This document shows positions 27,689 through 36,313 of a stretch of 64,000 bases of DNA, piece after piece. Origin of the DNA: Candidatus Zixiibacteriota bacterium. Lineage in GTDB: Bacteria; Zixibacteria; MSB-5A5; GN15; JAAZOE01. The stretch's first letter is position 1. Each line of letters begins with the position of its first letter. Location of the stretch: contig JAZGGI010000003.1 of assembly GCA_036480375.1 (NCBI GenBank), forward strand, positions 62,001 to 126,000. Direction: 5' to 3'. The notes beneath the pieces were generated by a model. The model ran no database searches. It saw only the letters and a list, made by a program, of their open reading frames with translations, and was not told the origin of the DNA. The translations under genes were made by a program, and so were the position numbers.

Positions 27689-28741
27689 ATGACGCCTCAT
27701 CAATATTCAACGAATCTATCCAGTCAGGCGATCCCTATTATCGGGAAAAAGATATTTATTACCGGAGGGGCCGGGTTTATCGGCTCTACCCTGGCGGGAC
27801 GGTTGCTCGATAAAAACGAAGTCATCATATACGATAACCTGAGACGTAACTCAATTAAAGACCGCCCCTATATAAATCACTCAAATTTGAGTATGATCAA
27901 CGGTGATATTCTGGATTATAAGGCTATGGTTGATGCGATGCACGGTTCTCATATAATTATCCATTGCGCCGCGGTGGCGGGGATTGATACGGTCATTCAA
28001 AAACCGACCGAAACGATGCGAGTGAACATGGTCGGCACGGCCAAAGTACTCGATGCCGCTCGAACGGTTCCCGAATTGGAACGACTCGTATATTTTTCAA
28101 CCAGCGAGGTTTTCGGACAATCGGCTTTTCGTTCCGAAGAAGGTGACACGACGCATATCGGGGCTGTCGGGGAGGCCCGATGGACGTACGCTGTCAGCAA
28201 ACTGGCCGGTGAACATCTGGCCAAAGCGTTTCATCAGGAATATGGTATGCCGACCGTTACGGTACGACCGTTCAATATTTACGGTCCGGGGCAGGTCGGC
28301 GAGGGAGCATTGTCTACTTTCATTAAGCTTGCCTTACGAGATGAAGATATTTTTGTACAGGGCGAAGGCAATCAGATTCGAGCCTGGTGTTATGTTGATG
28401 ATTTTATTGAAGGCCTGATGCTGGCGATGACCATGCCCAATGCAATCGGTGAATCATTTAATATCGGAAACGCTCGCGCCGTAATTACTGTTTTTGGGTT
28501 GGCCCAGACCGTCGTCAGGGTCTTAAATTCAACATCAAAAATTCGCTTTGTCCCACATCCCGGGCCGGATGTTGAGCTTCGCATCCAATCGGTTAATAAG
28601 GCCAAGGAATTATTTGGATTTGAATCCAGCGTTGATCTTGAAGAAGGAATATTACGGACGGCCGAATATTTAAGTTCACTTCCCGAACACAAAGATTCCA
28701 TGAATGCCGTAAAAAATGTAAGTGAATTAGTAGCCGTGTAA
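27689..28741 (+). CDS. NAD-dependent nucleotide-sugar epimerase/dehydratase (extended SDR)
   Basis: This 350-residue protein is one of only two clear plus-strand genes in the window. The Rossmann motif [10 protein letters not shown] lies at residues 24-33, the catalytic YAVSK near 170, and the extended-SDR substrate region includes [10 protein letters not shown]. Proteins of this type epimerise, dehydrate or decarboxylate UDP- or dTDP-sugars; the exact substrate cannot be read from sequence. The ATG has GGAG seven bases upstream. It diverges from the DegT-like gene over a 161-base gap, and the pair probably act on the same surface sugar. A bidirectional terminator follows. Confidence 0.88.
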   Translation: MTPHQYSTNLSSQAIPIIGKKIFITGGAGFIGSTLAGRLLDKNEVIIYDNLRRNSIKDRPYINHSNLSMINGDILDYKAMVDAMHGSHIIIHCAAVAGIDTVIQKPTETMRVNMVGTAKVLDAARTVPELERLVYFSTSEVFGQSAFRSEEGDTTHIGAVGEARWTYAVSKLAGEHLAKAFHQEYGMPTVTVRPFNIYGPGQVGEGALSTFIKLALRDEDIFVQGEGNQIRAWCYVDDFIEGLMLAMTMPNAIGESFNIGNARAVITVFGLAQTVVRVLNSTSKIRFVPHPGPDVELRIQSVNKAKELFGFESSVDLEEGILRTAEYLSSLPEHKDSMNAVKNVSELVAV

Positions 28742-28766
28742 AGATAAATAAAATGAGGGGAAACTA

Positions 28767-28795
28767 AAAACGCGCCTATCGGCGCGTTTTTTTTT
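28767..28795. terminator. Bidirectional intrinsic terminator between epimerase and amidotransferase genes
   Basis: A perfect 10-bp stem AAAACGCGCC / GGCGCGTTTT (28767-28776, 28781-28790) with loop TATC is flanked by A and T runs. It serves the converging epimerase (+) and N-acetyl sugar amidotransferase (-) genes. Confidence 0.92.
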
Positions 28796-28796
28796 A

Positions 28797-30056
28797 TTAA
28801 ACTAATTCCGAAATTCTCGTCTCTGATATAGGTTCATCAATTTTCACGTCTGGCTTTGTATGCCACGGCAAAGGGATTTTTCCAATGTTCCGAATCGTTT
28901 GAATTTCCTCGGCAGTATGTTTTTTGGTGTATTTGACATAAAAGCTCTTTGGTGCCAGATCCAGCTTATACATTACCCAAAAGAGCCGGCGGTATCGTTC
29001 AAAAGTTGGTTTATATGTGGGATAATCCAGGAAAGTCTTTTTCGGTTGATTCATTACATTTTCAAATTCATCGTCACTGAAACTCAGCCGTTTTTTGATT
29101 TCCGCGAGGATATCTTTGTCAAACGGTTTTTCTTCGGTGATTTTCCGGAGAGCCTCTTCCCTGCTCATTCGTCCGGCGCGAATGAGCGCCGAATATTCGC
29201 AAAAGCGCAGATCGATTTCAAATTTCTCAGGGAGATAATAGTTATTGGCGAAATAGGCCGAGCGATTTTCCATGTGATGGCCGCCATACCATTGCCAGTC
29301 ATATTCGTTTATTAAAAATTCTTTGACTTCCTTTTTATTGTAATCCAAATACCATAATGGCCGGATTCTTTTTATTCGATTGACCATAGCCCATTTCATC
29401 CATCTCCACAATTTCAAAAGTGGCAGGGTCTTAATTTTCCGGTGGCCGAATTTCTTTTGAATGCGTTCAATATATCGGGCGTCCATGTAAAACCAGCCTT
29501 GCGGCGAGATACCCTCGGAGCGAAACGAATGGCCGTCCATAATATATTTTATTCCGAATTTCGCCGCCGCCATGTATAAGGTCGTAATCAGGCCGATATC
29601 GGCCGGAGTATCAATTTCGGGTACCGATGCTTTGAAAAACGATTTGTAAATGTCATTGTATTCCTTATTGTCAACGAAATGAGTATATAAATCGATATTT
29701 AGTTTTTTGGTGACACGATAGATATTTTCAACGGCGATTTTTGAATCCCAGGTATTGTCAAAATGGACCGCGAGCGGACGGAGTCCCAATTTTTCTTTGG
29801 CCAGGTATAAAAGATATGACGAATCACATCCGCCGCTGACTCCGACGACGACATCGTATTTTTTGTCCCGGCCTTTACGTTTTATCTCTTCCGCGATTTT
29901 TTTCAGGATTTCCCAACCCTTATCCCCAGTCGGGAATTCTTTTTCCAACTCTTCGCTTTCCCGGCAATAATTGCAAATCCCTTCATTATCGAATTTGATA
30001 TTGGGAATACGTTCGTCATATATACATCTGGCACATACCTGCATATTGCTATCCAT
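28797..30056 (-). CDS. N-acetyl sugar amidotransferase (WbuX/PseA/WbpG family)
   Basis: This 419-residue ATP-pyrophosphatase-type enzyme begins with a cysteine cluster (CARCIYDER near residue 8, CNYC near 28). The PP-loop VVGVSGGCDSSYLLYLAK (about 66-83) adenylates the substrate. Family members use ammonia from a HisH/HisF pair to turn an N-acetyl group on a UDP-sugar or nonulosonic acid into an acetamidino group, found on O-antigen or flagellar sugars. Both partner genes follow directly upstream in the operon, and the frame overlaps the hisF-like gene by eight bases. This is the standard wbuX-hisF-hisH set, so function is fairly sure; the substrate is not. Confidence 0.93.
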   Translation of the reverse strand: MDSNMQVCARCIYDERIPNIKFDNEGICNYCRESEELEKEFPTGDKGWEILKKIAEEIKRKGRDKKYDVVVGVSGGCDSSYLLYLAKEKLGLRPLAVHFDNTWDSKIAVENIYRVTKKLNIDLYTHFVDNKEYNDIYKSFFKASVPEIDTPADIGLITTLYMAAAKFGIKYIMDGHSFRSEGISPQGWFYMDARYIERIQKKFGHRKIKTLPLLKLWRWMKWAMVNRIKRIRPLWYLDYNKKEVKEFLINEYDWQWYGGHHMENRSAYFANNYYLPEKFEIDLRFCEYSALIRAGRMSREEALRKITEEKPFDKDILAEIKKRLSFSDDEFENVMNQPKKTFLDYPTYKPTFERYRRLFWVMYKLDLAPKSFYVKYTKKHTAEEIQTIRNIGKIPLPWHTKPDVKIDEPISETRISELV

Positions 30057-30816
30057 TTTTTAATCCTGCTTCCAATTCTTCCCGTTGAGGGAAATTTATC
30101 AGGACACCCAAACCTTTTCCCTGATAAACAAATAGACTTCCGGCTGCGGCAGCCGATGCTCCGCCTTCTTTGACCGCCCTGACAATATCATTAACGCAAC
30201 CCGCGCCGCCCAGGGCAATGACTGGTATCGACACGGCTGAAGTGACGCTCTTCAAAAGATTGATACCATATCCTTCAAAAGTTCCATCACGATTTATAGA
30301 ATTTATTATTATTTCCCCGGCCCCATGTGATTCAAACATTTGAGCATATTTGACCGGATCATATTTGGTGTTTTGTGTTCCCCCATGCGTCATAACGCGA
30401 TATTTACCGAACGCATTCCTTTTGACATCAATTGAAACGATGACACTCTGTGAACCGAAAGTATAGGCCGCCTCTTTTATAAAATCCGGATTTTCCGCGG
30501 CATAACTATTGATCGATATCTTTTCGATACCCAGAGAGAAAATCTTTTTCATATCCTCGATATTTCTAATCCCTCCACCGTAAGCAACCGGCATAAAACA
30601 TTCCGAAGCGACTTCTTCTATGATATTAAAAGGCGGTTTACGGTTTTGCCGAGTCGCGGTAATATCGAGAAGAATAAGTTCATCGACTTCTTTGCCGTTA
30701 TAAATCTTCAGGGCATTAATCGGATCACCGACATACCGAGAACTTTTGAATTTTATTGTTTTTACCAGGCGCCCATCATCAAGCAACAGACAGGGCATAA
30801 CTCTTGTCATTAACAT
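30049..30816 (-). CDS. HisF-like ammonia-using subunit of the sugar amidination complex (WbuZ type)
   Basis: This 255-residue TIM barrel starts MLMTRVMPCLLLDDGRLVKT, the typical HisF opening with the catalytic aspartate, and has DITATRQNRKPPF, YGGGIRN and SIDVKRN (second aspartate). In histidine synthesis HisF closes the imidazole ring; beside WbuX it instead channels ammonia for sugar amidination. The absence of other his genes here supports the second role. It overlaps the hisH-like gene by 38 bases and wbuX by 8. Confidence 0.88.
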   Translation of the reverse strand: MLMTRVMPCLLLDDGRLVKTIKFKSSRYVGDPINALKIYNGKEVDELILLDITATRQNRKPPFNIIEEVASECFMPVAYGGGIRNIEDMKKIFSLGIEKISINSYAAENPDFIKEAAYTFGSQSVIVSIDVKRNAFGKYRVMTHGGTQNTKYDPVKYAQMFESHGAGEIIINSINRDGTFEGYGINLLKSVTSAVSIPVIALGGAGCVNDIVRAVKEGGASAAAAGSLFVYQGKGLGVLINFPQREELEAGLKNG

Positions 30817-31429
30817 CCTGTTTCAACTCCGAGAAATTCTTAAGTAGCTTCATTCCGAATTTATGACTCTTTTCGGGATGAAACTGTACGCCGCGGATAT
30901 TTTCATTGGATATAGCTGAAATAAAATTATTGCCGTATTCAGTTATCGTAAGAATATCAGTTTCGTTTTCACATACAAAATGATAGGAATGAACAAAGTA
31001 AAACCGGGAATCTTCATGCATATTACCAAAAAGAACGTCATCTTTTATAATACTCACCGTATTCCAGCCCATGTGAGGAATTTTCATCTTATTGGATTCA
31101 AAATTGAATTTAGCGGAACGTCCTGGTACAAGCCCCAATCCGGGAAGTGTACCTTCTTCGCTTGAATCTCCCAGGAGTTGCATTCCCAGGCAAATCCCCA
31201 GAAATGGGATTTTTTCATGCCTTGCTTTTTCTATCAGCAAATCGCGTATTCCCAATCTATCGATATTTTCGACGGCCTTTTCAAATGAACCGACTCCGGG
31301 CAGGATTATTTTTGACGCCGCCGATATTATTTCTCTATCTGAAGAAATCTCAGAGGAGACATTCAGATGCTTCAGCATATTTTGAATCGAGCGCAAATTG
31401 CCCATGCCATAATCAACGATGATAATCAT
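30779..31429 (-). CDS. HisH-like glutamine amidotransferase subunit (WbuY type)
   Basis: This 216-residue class I glutamine amidotransferase has the triad: Cys in FLGICLGMQLLGDS (about residue 80), His and Glu in GVQFHPEKSHKFG (about 180-190). The oxyanion region PGVGSFEKA is present. It hydrolyses glutamine and passes ammonia to the HisF-like partner. Its ATG overlaps the acyltransferase stop by four bases, so all four genes are one operon. Confidence 0.9.
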   Translation of the reverse strand: MIIIVDYGMGNLRSIQNMLKHLNVSSEISSDREIISAASKIILPGVGSFEKAVENIDRLGIRDLLIEKARHEKIPFLGICLGMQLLGDSSEEGTLPGLGLVPGRSAKFNFESNKMKIPHMGWNTVSIIKDDVLFGNMHEDSRFYFVHSYHFVCENETDILTITEYGNNFISAISNENIRGVQFHPEKSHKFGMKLLKNFSELKQDVNDKSYALSVA

Positions 31430-31974
31430 ACCAGGACCGATTCCTTTCGCATCCGCATCAATTTGGCCGGAGTTCCCGCGACCACGGCGTAATCGAGAAC
31501 ATCCCGAGTCACGACCGATCCGGCGCCGATGATCGCCCCCTGACCAATTTTGACTCCGGGTAAGATTATCGAACCCACTCCGATATCGGCTCCATCTCCA
31601 ATTTTTACCGGTGCGAATTTTAAATCATTATGCATAACCGGTATTTCCATGATTCTATCGTCGTGAGCCGAAGCCAATATCTTCACCCCCGGACCGATTC
31701 CAACGGCGCGGCCGATTTTAATGCCGCCGGCGCTATGGAAAAAACATCCCTGGCCAATCCAGGTATCGGATCCTATTATCATCTCATTTTTATAGTATGC
31801 TTTCAGGATAGCGTTATGGCCGACATAGACATTATCACCGATAGAAATATTTTCCGCGTGGAAAACCAATACCCCATTTTCGAAAATGACATTCCGACCT
31901 AATCCTCCGAAATCATCGGGAGAAAAGTTGCCATCGCCGTGCGTCGAATATTTATTTGTGCCCGAAAAATTCAT
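31426..31974 (-). CDS. Left-handed beta-helix (hexapeptide) acyltransferase
   Basis: This 182-residue protein is made of hexapeptide repeats such as IGDNVYVGHNAIL, IGSDTWIGQGCF, VKIGDGADIGVGSIILPGV and IGAGSVVTRDV. The loop with ILASAHDD carries the likely catalytic histidine. It resembles WbbJ/CatB-type O-acetyltransferases, which move acetyl from acetyl-CoA to a sugar. No signal peptide. As part of the amidotransferase operon it most likely acylates the same surface sugar; the acceptor is unknown. Confidence 0.85.
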   Translation of the reverse strand: MNFSGTNKYSTHGDGNFSPDDFGGLGRNVIFENGVLVFHAENISIGDNVYVGHNAILKAYYKNEMIIGSDTWIGQGCFFHSAGGIKIGRAVGIGPGVKILASAHDDRIMEIPVMHNDLKFAPVKIGDGADIGVGSIILPGVKIGQGAIIGAGSVVTRDVLDYAVVAGTPAKLMRMRKESVLV

Positions 31975-31994
31975 TTACACAAATCTCCGTTATT

Positions 31995-33425
31995 CTATAT
32001 TTCCTGATATAACTCCATCAATTGCCGGGCTATCTTATTCATATCATGATATTTTTCTACGTAGGCTCTGCCCCGCTGCCCAATCTCTTTGAGCTCATCT
32101 CGATTATCCAGAGCGTACTTTATTTTATCCTTAACTGTTTCCTGATTGGCCGATATGATCGGCAGTTCGGGCGGATATTTTTCTTTCATAAAATCGCATA
32201 TCCAGGTTATTACCGGCTTTTCCATCGCCATTGTCTCAATTGACAAAAGGCCGTAACTGCCGCAATGAAGTTCATCGACAATCAAATCAGCTTCGGCATA
32301 ATTTTTCTTAGCCTCTTCATGCGACATGCCTTTAATCAAACGATATTCAAAATCATAATCTTCCTTGAGATCATCAACCGCCTGCTGAATAAAGGTCGAG
32401 CCCTTGATATCCGAATCGGTGGGGGCATGAACGATCAGGAATTTCTCATTTTCTTTTTTATTTTCTGGCGCCACATATTTATCGAGGTCTATCGCCGCGC
32501 GAATTATATGGACATGCTCGAAATAATCTTTGACATATTGATACAACTCCTCATCGCCGACAATGCAATGCGAAACATATTTGGCCATCGATTCCATGTT
32601 GCGAATGATGCCTGCTTCGTTATCGCCTTTGACTTTTATATAAGAATTGAATTCTTGTGCTTTGGACATTAATCTCACATCACTGCCCCAGTAATGAGTG
32701 ACTATCTTTTTGTCCGCTTTCTGCAATATCGGCAAATCAGAATAATCGAGGGTCAGGGTTGTTCCAAAGTGAAAATGAAAAACATCAAATTGCGGGACTA
32801 ATTGCTCGGCAAATTTCATAAGATGCGACTTCGCTTCCCGGGTGTTCTTATATGAGGCAAGATCAAGGGTATAGTCTGATTTATATTTCAGGTAATTGGG
32901 GTAATAGCAGAGCGTTTTGGAATACATACCCTGACTTTGAAGAGCCTTGGAAATCGTATGACTCTGATTGGCGATTTCGTATGTACCCTGCAAAACCCTG
33001 AGAGTTTTTACTGATTCGGATTCCGAAACTTTTTCATCATCACCGATTAATGATTCTTTTATATCCGAAACGGAGGTGTTTGCCTGTAGCGATTCATCCA
33101 GTAGCTCGGCCAACTCGGTGTCATCTGGATATTTATTTACGGCGATTTCAAGTAATGATCCGGCGGCGTCAAGATTCCCATTTTCACGGAGTAAACCACA
33201 GATATTAAAGATAGCGTCCTTATAGAACGGATCTATTTCCAATGCCTGAGTAAAATATCGGGCGGCATCGCCTAATTTGTTTTCTTCATAGGCCAGGACA
33301 CCAAGATTATTAAGCGCCTCTTTGTTGCGGGGATTGCTCCGGACAAGCTCTTCAAATCGTTCCCTGGCTCTTTCGATTTGCCCCTGATTATAAAGCTGTT
33401 CGGCTTCTGTAAGTAACTCAGACAT
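31995..33425 (-). CDS. TPR-glycosyltransferase (GT-B, GT4-like)
   Basis: This 476-residue protein has three N-terminal TPR units (residues 1-105; NLGVLAYEENKLGDAARYF), an acidic linker, then a GT-B fold. Recognisable parts are VTHYWGSDVRLM (about 237), the second-domain start FLIVHAPTDSDIKGSTFI and the donor-site stretch DELHCGSYGLLSIETMAMEK with its Glu. It should transfer a nucleotide-sugar-derived residue onto a glycan or protein. The TPR head may recruit a protein acceptor. It is the first gene of the amidotransferase operon seen here; no clear promoter was found in the gap upstream. Confidence 0.8.
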   Translation of the reverse strand: MSELLTEAEQLYNQGQIERARERFEELVRSNPRNKEALNNLGVLAYEENKLGDAARYFTQALEIDPFYKDAIFNICGLLRENGNLDAAGSLLEIAVNKYPDDTELAELLDESLQANTSVSDIKESLIGDDEKVSESESVKTLRVLQGTYEIANQSHTISKALQSQGMYSKTLCYYPNYLKYKSDYTLDLASYKNTREAKSHLMKFAEQLVPQFDVFHFHFGTTLTLDYSDLPILQKADKKIVTHYWGSDVRLMSKAQEFNSYIKVKGDNEAGIIRNMESMAKYVSHCIVGDEELYQYVKDYFEHVHIIRAAIDLDKYVAPENKKENEKFLIVHAPTDSDIKGSTFIQQAVDDLKEDYDFEYRLIKGMSHEEAKKNYAEADLIVDELHCGSYGLLSIETMAMEKPVITWICDFMKEKYPPELPIISANQETVKDKIKYALDNRDELKEIGQRGRAYVEKYHDMNKIARQLMELYQEI

Positions 33426-33993
33426 TCCCTGTCACTCAGCGATAAAATATGAAATCTTTTCAGTCTGAGTTGCAAAAATCTCGCCGAATCTTGATGTATT
33501 TTATGAAGATTTTAGTGCTTTAAGTGTTTGTGTGATATTATTTTAACTTTAGGGGGTTGTGGGATCAATTATAACCAATGGAACATCGGAGTTTTGTTCC
33601 TATGCAGGTCGGGTAATTTTTCGCGAAAGGCAATAAAATATATGATTTGTACTACTTTATTTGTAAATCACCAAACCCTGCTAGTGAAGAAAAGTAAAAG
33701 AATAACTAAAAAGATTAGAAATTGGAATACTATTTTCAGGGCAGATTCATCCATAGAGTAACCTCCTTGGTTTTGGATGCCTACATTACACGCACTGGTC
33801 ATTCAATCCTTCGAGACCATTCACAGATGATCTTAACTTATTTTAGAATTTTTAAGATTGTCCTGATGGTGAATAGTTTTGTAGCAGGGCAGATCAATCA
33901 AATATTGAAAAATGAATAGATTAGAATAAGAATGGATATGAATAAGTAATTGGGGATTAATTGAAATTAGGTTACTGTCAGGAATAATACTTC
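33426..33993. other. 568-base gap between TPR-glycosyltransferase and HDOD genes
   Basis: This AT-rich stretch separates the sugar operon from the flagellar genes. The one coding feature I can support is the 28-residue peptide at 33754-33668. Plus-strand open frames here lack ribosome sites and familiar protein character. No terminator, tRNA or clear promoter was seen. Confidence 0.6.
33668..33754 (-). CDS. Predicted 28-residue single-pass membrane peptide
   Basis: The minus strand has CCAAGGAGG followed seven bases later by ATG (33754), then 28 codons and TGA (33670-33668). The peptide starts MDESALK, runs through a continuous hydrophobic helix (IVFQFLIFLVILLLFF) and ends TSRVW. The strong ribosome site, acidic head, 16-residue helix and positively charged tail look like a genuine small membrane protein. 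It follows the HDOD gene by 240 bases in the same direction. I recognise no family. A chance frame remains possible. Confidence 0.6.
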   Translation of the reverse strand: MDESALKIVFQFLIFLVILLLFFTSRVW

Positions 33994-34932
33994 TTACAAA
34001 CCCTTTGCCATTTCCATAAAGGTTTCCGACTTGCTGTATTCTTCACGGAGCAACGGGGAAAAAGACACCAAACCGTCTAATGAAGTCCCGACATAATCCA
34101 GAATGCCTTCCTGCGTGGCCATTTTGAATTCCTTATCTTCTTCGGCATCATAATCAAAAGTATAATGTGCCAGGTAATCCGACATATGAATCAAATACGG
34201 AAGATTATTGTTGTCACTTTCGGTCAATTGAGGGAAATGATGGAACATTATCGTTTCCTGCAATTTATGCGGCAATTTCCATTGTTTGGCAAGAAGCGAA
34301 CCGATCTGGGCATGATTATATCCCAGCACTTCTTCTTCAAGAACATGATCCGGTGTATCCGGCTTTTGAAGTTTTAGTTCGCTGAGTTTTTTCGCGTCAT
34401 CCTGCATATATACAGAGATAACCATTTTGCCAATGTCGTGAAGCATCCCCGCTGAAAACGCCGCCTCGGCGTCAAAGCCCATATTCGCTTTTAATTTATG
34501 GGCCAAAAGACGGGCGGCAAAGGCGGTACCGAGTGAATGCCTCCAGAATACATCCTGAAATTCTTTGTCCAATTGACTGCTTGAGAAAGCTGCGAACATT
34601 GAGGCCGATAATACCAAATTCTTTATCGCTTCCATGCCGACGATAACAACGGCTTGTCGGACCGATTCAATTTCCTTGGTTAATCCGTAATAGGCGGAAT
34701 TGGTGAGTTTTAAAACCTTGGCCGAGATCGCCGGATCTTCCTGTAGAATTGCGGCGATATCGAATGCCGAAGTATTGGGATTGTTCAGCACTTTCTGTAT
34801 TTGAGAAAATACAATCGGCGGAGTAGGTAAATTATTTACTCCTCCGATTACTCGTATGATCTTTTCTTCAATCCCTGAATCGACAAGCTGCGTTGTCATA
34901 AAGCTGCTTTTCTCCCCCGTCAAGGAAGTCAT
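33994..34932 (-). CDS. HDOD-domain signalling protein in the flagellin operon
   Basis: This 312-residue protein consists of one HDOD domain (about 25-230) and a C-terminal tail. The domain opens LPTPPIVFSQIQKVLNNPN, with DPAISAKVLKLTNSAYYG and GMLHDIGKM, so the HD pair is kept, unlike in many HDOD proteins. HDOD proteins act in signalling, often near chemotaxis or motility genes; the reaction is generally unknown. The ATG overlaps the flgM stop by four bases (ATGA); a second in-frame ATG lies at codon 12. The coupling to flgM suggests a role in late flagellar or motility control. Confidence 0.85.
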   Translation of the reverse strand: MTSLTGEKSSFMTTQLVDSGIEEKIIRVIGGVNNLPTPPIVFSQIQKVLNNPNTSAFDIAAILQEDPAISAKVLKLTNSAYYGLTKEIESVRQAVVIVGMEAIKNLVLSASMFAAFSSSQLDKEFQDVFWRHSLGTAFAARLLAHKLKANMGFDAEAAFSAGMLHDIGKMVISVYMQDDAKKLSELKLQKPDTPDHVLEEEVLGYNHAQIGSLLAKQWKLPHKLQETIMFHHFPQLTESDNNNLPYLIHMSDYLAHYTFDYDAEEDKEFKMATQEGILDYVGTSLDGLVSFSPLLREEYSKSETFMEMAKGL

Positions 34933-35300
34933 TCACCAAAGACGTCGTCAGTGATCCTTTTGGCGATCTCCTCTTTGACTCGGGCTGAATCGTAATATCC
35001 TGACTCGACCCTTTGCTTTGCCTGTTCAACTTTTTCTTCCCGTACCTGGGATTCTTCTATCTCTTCGGTATAGGCGGATAGTTGCTCGGGCAAATCGGCT
35101 GGCGCCGGTTGGGGAACATCTCGATTAGCGCTCTTGTTGCTTTCCGCATATTCGGATAATTCCCGGGCCGATTTCGATATATCTATCGAATCTGAGCGAT
35201 TTTGTCGCCGATTTTGTTCCGACCCAGCCTTGTCTCTCCTCTGTGTCTCATTTTGGGGACGTTCAGGACGTCCGCCACTGTCTACAGGTCCTATCTTCAT
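34929..35300 (-). CDS. flgM: FlgM-like anti-sigma-28 factor
   Basis: This 123-residue protein is polar and probably disordered at its N-terminus (basic, Arg/Gln-rich). It carries the FlgM pattern: DSIDISKSARELSEY (about 37-51), then VEQAKQRVESGYYDSARVKE and EIAKRITDDVF at the end. FlgM holds sigma-28 inactive until it is secreted through the finished hook-basal body. That a sigma-28 promoter precedes flagellin further up this run supports the call. It is longer than the usual ~100 residues. Ribosome site AGAGG lies nine bases before the ATG. Confidence 0.82.
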   Translation of the reverse strand: MKIGPVDSGGRPERPQNETQRRDKAGSEQNRRQNRSDSIDISKSARELSEYAESNKSANRDVPQPAPADLPEQLSAYTEEIEESQVREEKVEQAKQRVESGYYDSARVKEEIAKRITDDVFGE

Positions 35301-35360
35301 CGTTTTTCACCTCTACTAGTCCTATGTATCGACAGTGAAAATTCCAGGCTTTAGATAAAT

Positions 35361-35813
35361 CTAATTTTTCTTGTCCACAAACTGTGGAGAAAGCTCGACA
35401 TCCTTTATATATTTAACGATTTTGTTCGATTTTTGCAAATCTTTGAGTTCGGCTTTTATTCTTTCATATCTGCCTGAAGCATATTCTTCATTTTCTTTAA
35501 CCAGAATCATATTCTTGCGAATTAGAGTGACAATGCTTTGCGCGATTTTCCTGATTTCCGGCGCAGAAGCGGCCAGTTGAAAGAGTTTGGGATTTCTTTG
35601 GCGCAAACCGGCTACCTTTTTTTCCGAAGACAGAATTCTCTTATGGCATCTTTCAATTTCGGTATAGATATCGAGGATTTTTTCTTCCTTTTCAAATTTC
35701 AATAGATCTTTTTGCTTATCAATCAAAATATAGAGAGATTGATAAAAAGAGTATTCCTCTTTAAGAATTCTAATAAGTTCCTGTTCCAGTACATTGATGG
35801 CGTTATATTCCAT
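35361..35813 (-). CDS. FlgN/FliT-type flagellar export chaperone
   Basis: This 150-residue all-helical protein matches the FlgN pattern: LEQELIRILKEEYSFYQSLY, then LLKFEKEEKILDIYTEIERC and KRILSSEKKVAGLRQRNP. Such chaperones guard hook-filament junction or cap proteins before export. A second, more typical FlgN lies next to flgK. This copy sits directly downstream of fliS and fliD, so it may serve FliD, the job of FliT elsewhere. The C-terminal VELSPQFVDKKN is unlike FliT. Confidence 0.7.
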   Translation of the reverse strand: MEYNAINVLEQELIRILKEEYSFYQSLYILIDKQKDLLKFEKEEKILDIYTEIERCHKRILSSEKKVAGLRQRNPKLFQLAASAPEIRKIAQSIVTLIRKNMILVKENEEYASGRYERIKAELKDLQKSNKIVKYIKDVELSPQFVDKKN

Positions 35814-35827
35814 TGTATCAAAGTCTC

Positions 35828-36313
35828 CTAAGCGGAAATTACTAATTCTTTATGTTTTACAGGCGATAAATCATCATTAATAGCTTCTTCCGGCTGATCG
35901 ATATTGCCGGTTTTAGAATTTGGATTTTCAATATTGTTTTTTTGATCTTCCAATTCTTTTAATCCGTCCCATGCTTCTTTAATAGTCATCAAATGTGATA
36001 TCATGTCTTCAAAATACTTTGGCGATTTATCAGCCACTGCAATATCGAGCTGCTCGATAATATGGGCGTATATTTTCCCCAGATATTCGGCTATCTCCCC
36101 TCCTTTTTCCATATCAAGAGTAGTATATAAATGAACCAGGCATTTTCTCGCTTTGTCGCATGCCGTTCGGCCTTCAGTATAGTTTTTTAATTCAAATTCA
36201 GTCTTGGCCTGATTTAAAAAGCCAATTGTCCCGCGATATACGGTTAAAACCAAATCCAGTTGGGACATACCCATGGTGCTGGTTTCCCGGTAAGCATTAT
36301 GGCCGTTAATCAT
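35828..36313 (-). CDS. fliS: Flagellin export chaperone FliS
   Basis: This 161-residue helical protein has the FliS pattern: NAYRETSTMGMSQLDLVLTV (5-24), YRGTIGFLNQAKTEF, then CLVHLYTTLDMEKGGEIAEY and LGKIYAHIIEQLDIA. FliS binds the C-terminus of flagellin and prevents early polymerisation. The last 35 residues are a polar extension. It follows fliD with no gap. Confidence 0.92.
   Translation of the reverse strand: MINGHNAYRETSTMGMSQLDLVLTVYRGTIGFLNQAKTEFELKNYTEGRTACDKARKCLVHLYTTLDMEKGGEIAEYLGKIYAHIIEQLDIAVADKSPKYFEDMISHLMTIKEAWDGLKELEDQKNNIENPNSKTGNIDQPEEAINDDLSPVKHKELVISA

Noticed and set aside
30049-31429. HisF and HisH as histidine biosynthesis genes
   Set aside because: They overlap a WbuX-type amidotransferase gene and no other his gene is near.
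33528-33919. Two overlapping plus-strand open frames in the gap after the TPR-glycosyltransferase
   Set aside because: No ribosome site, atypical residue make-up, and they run antisense to the better-supported small membrane peptide.
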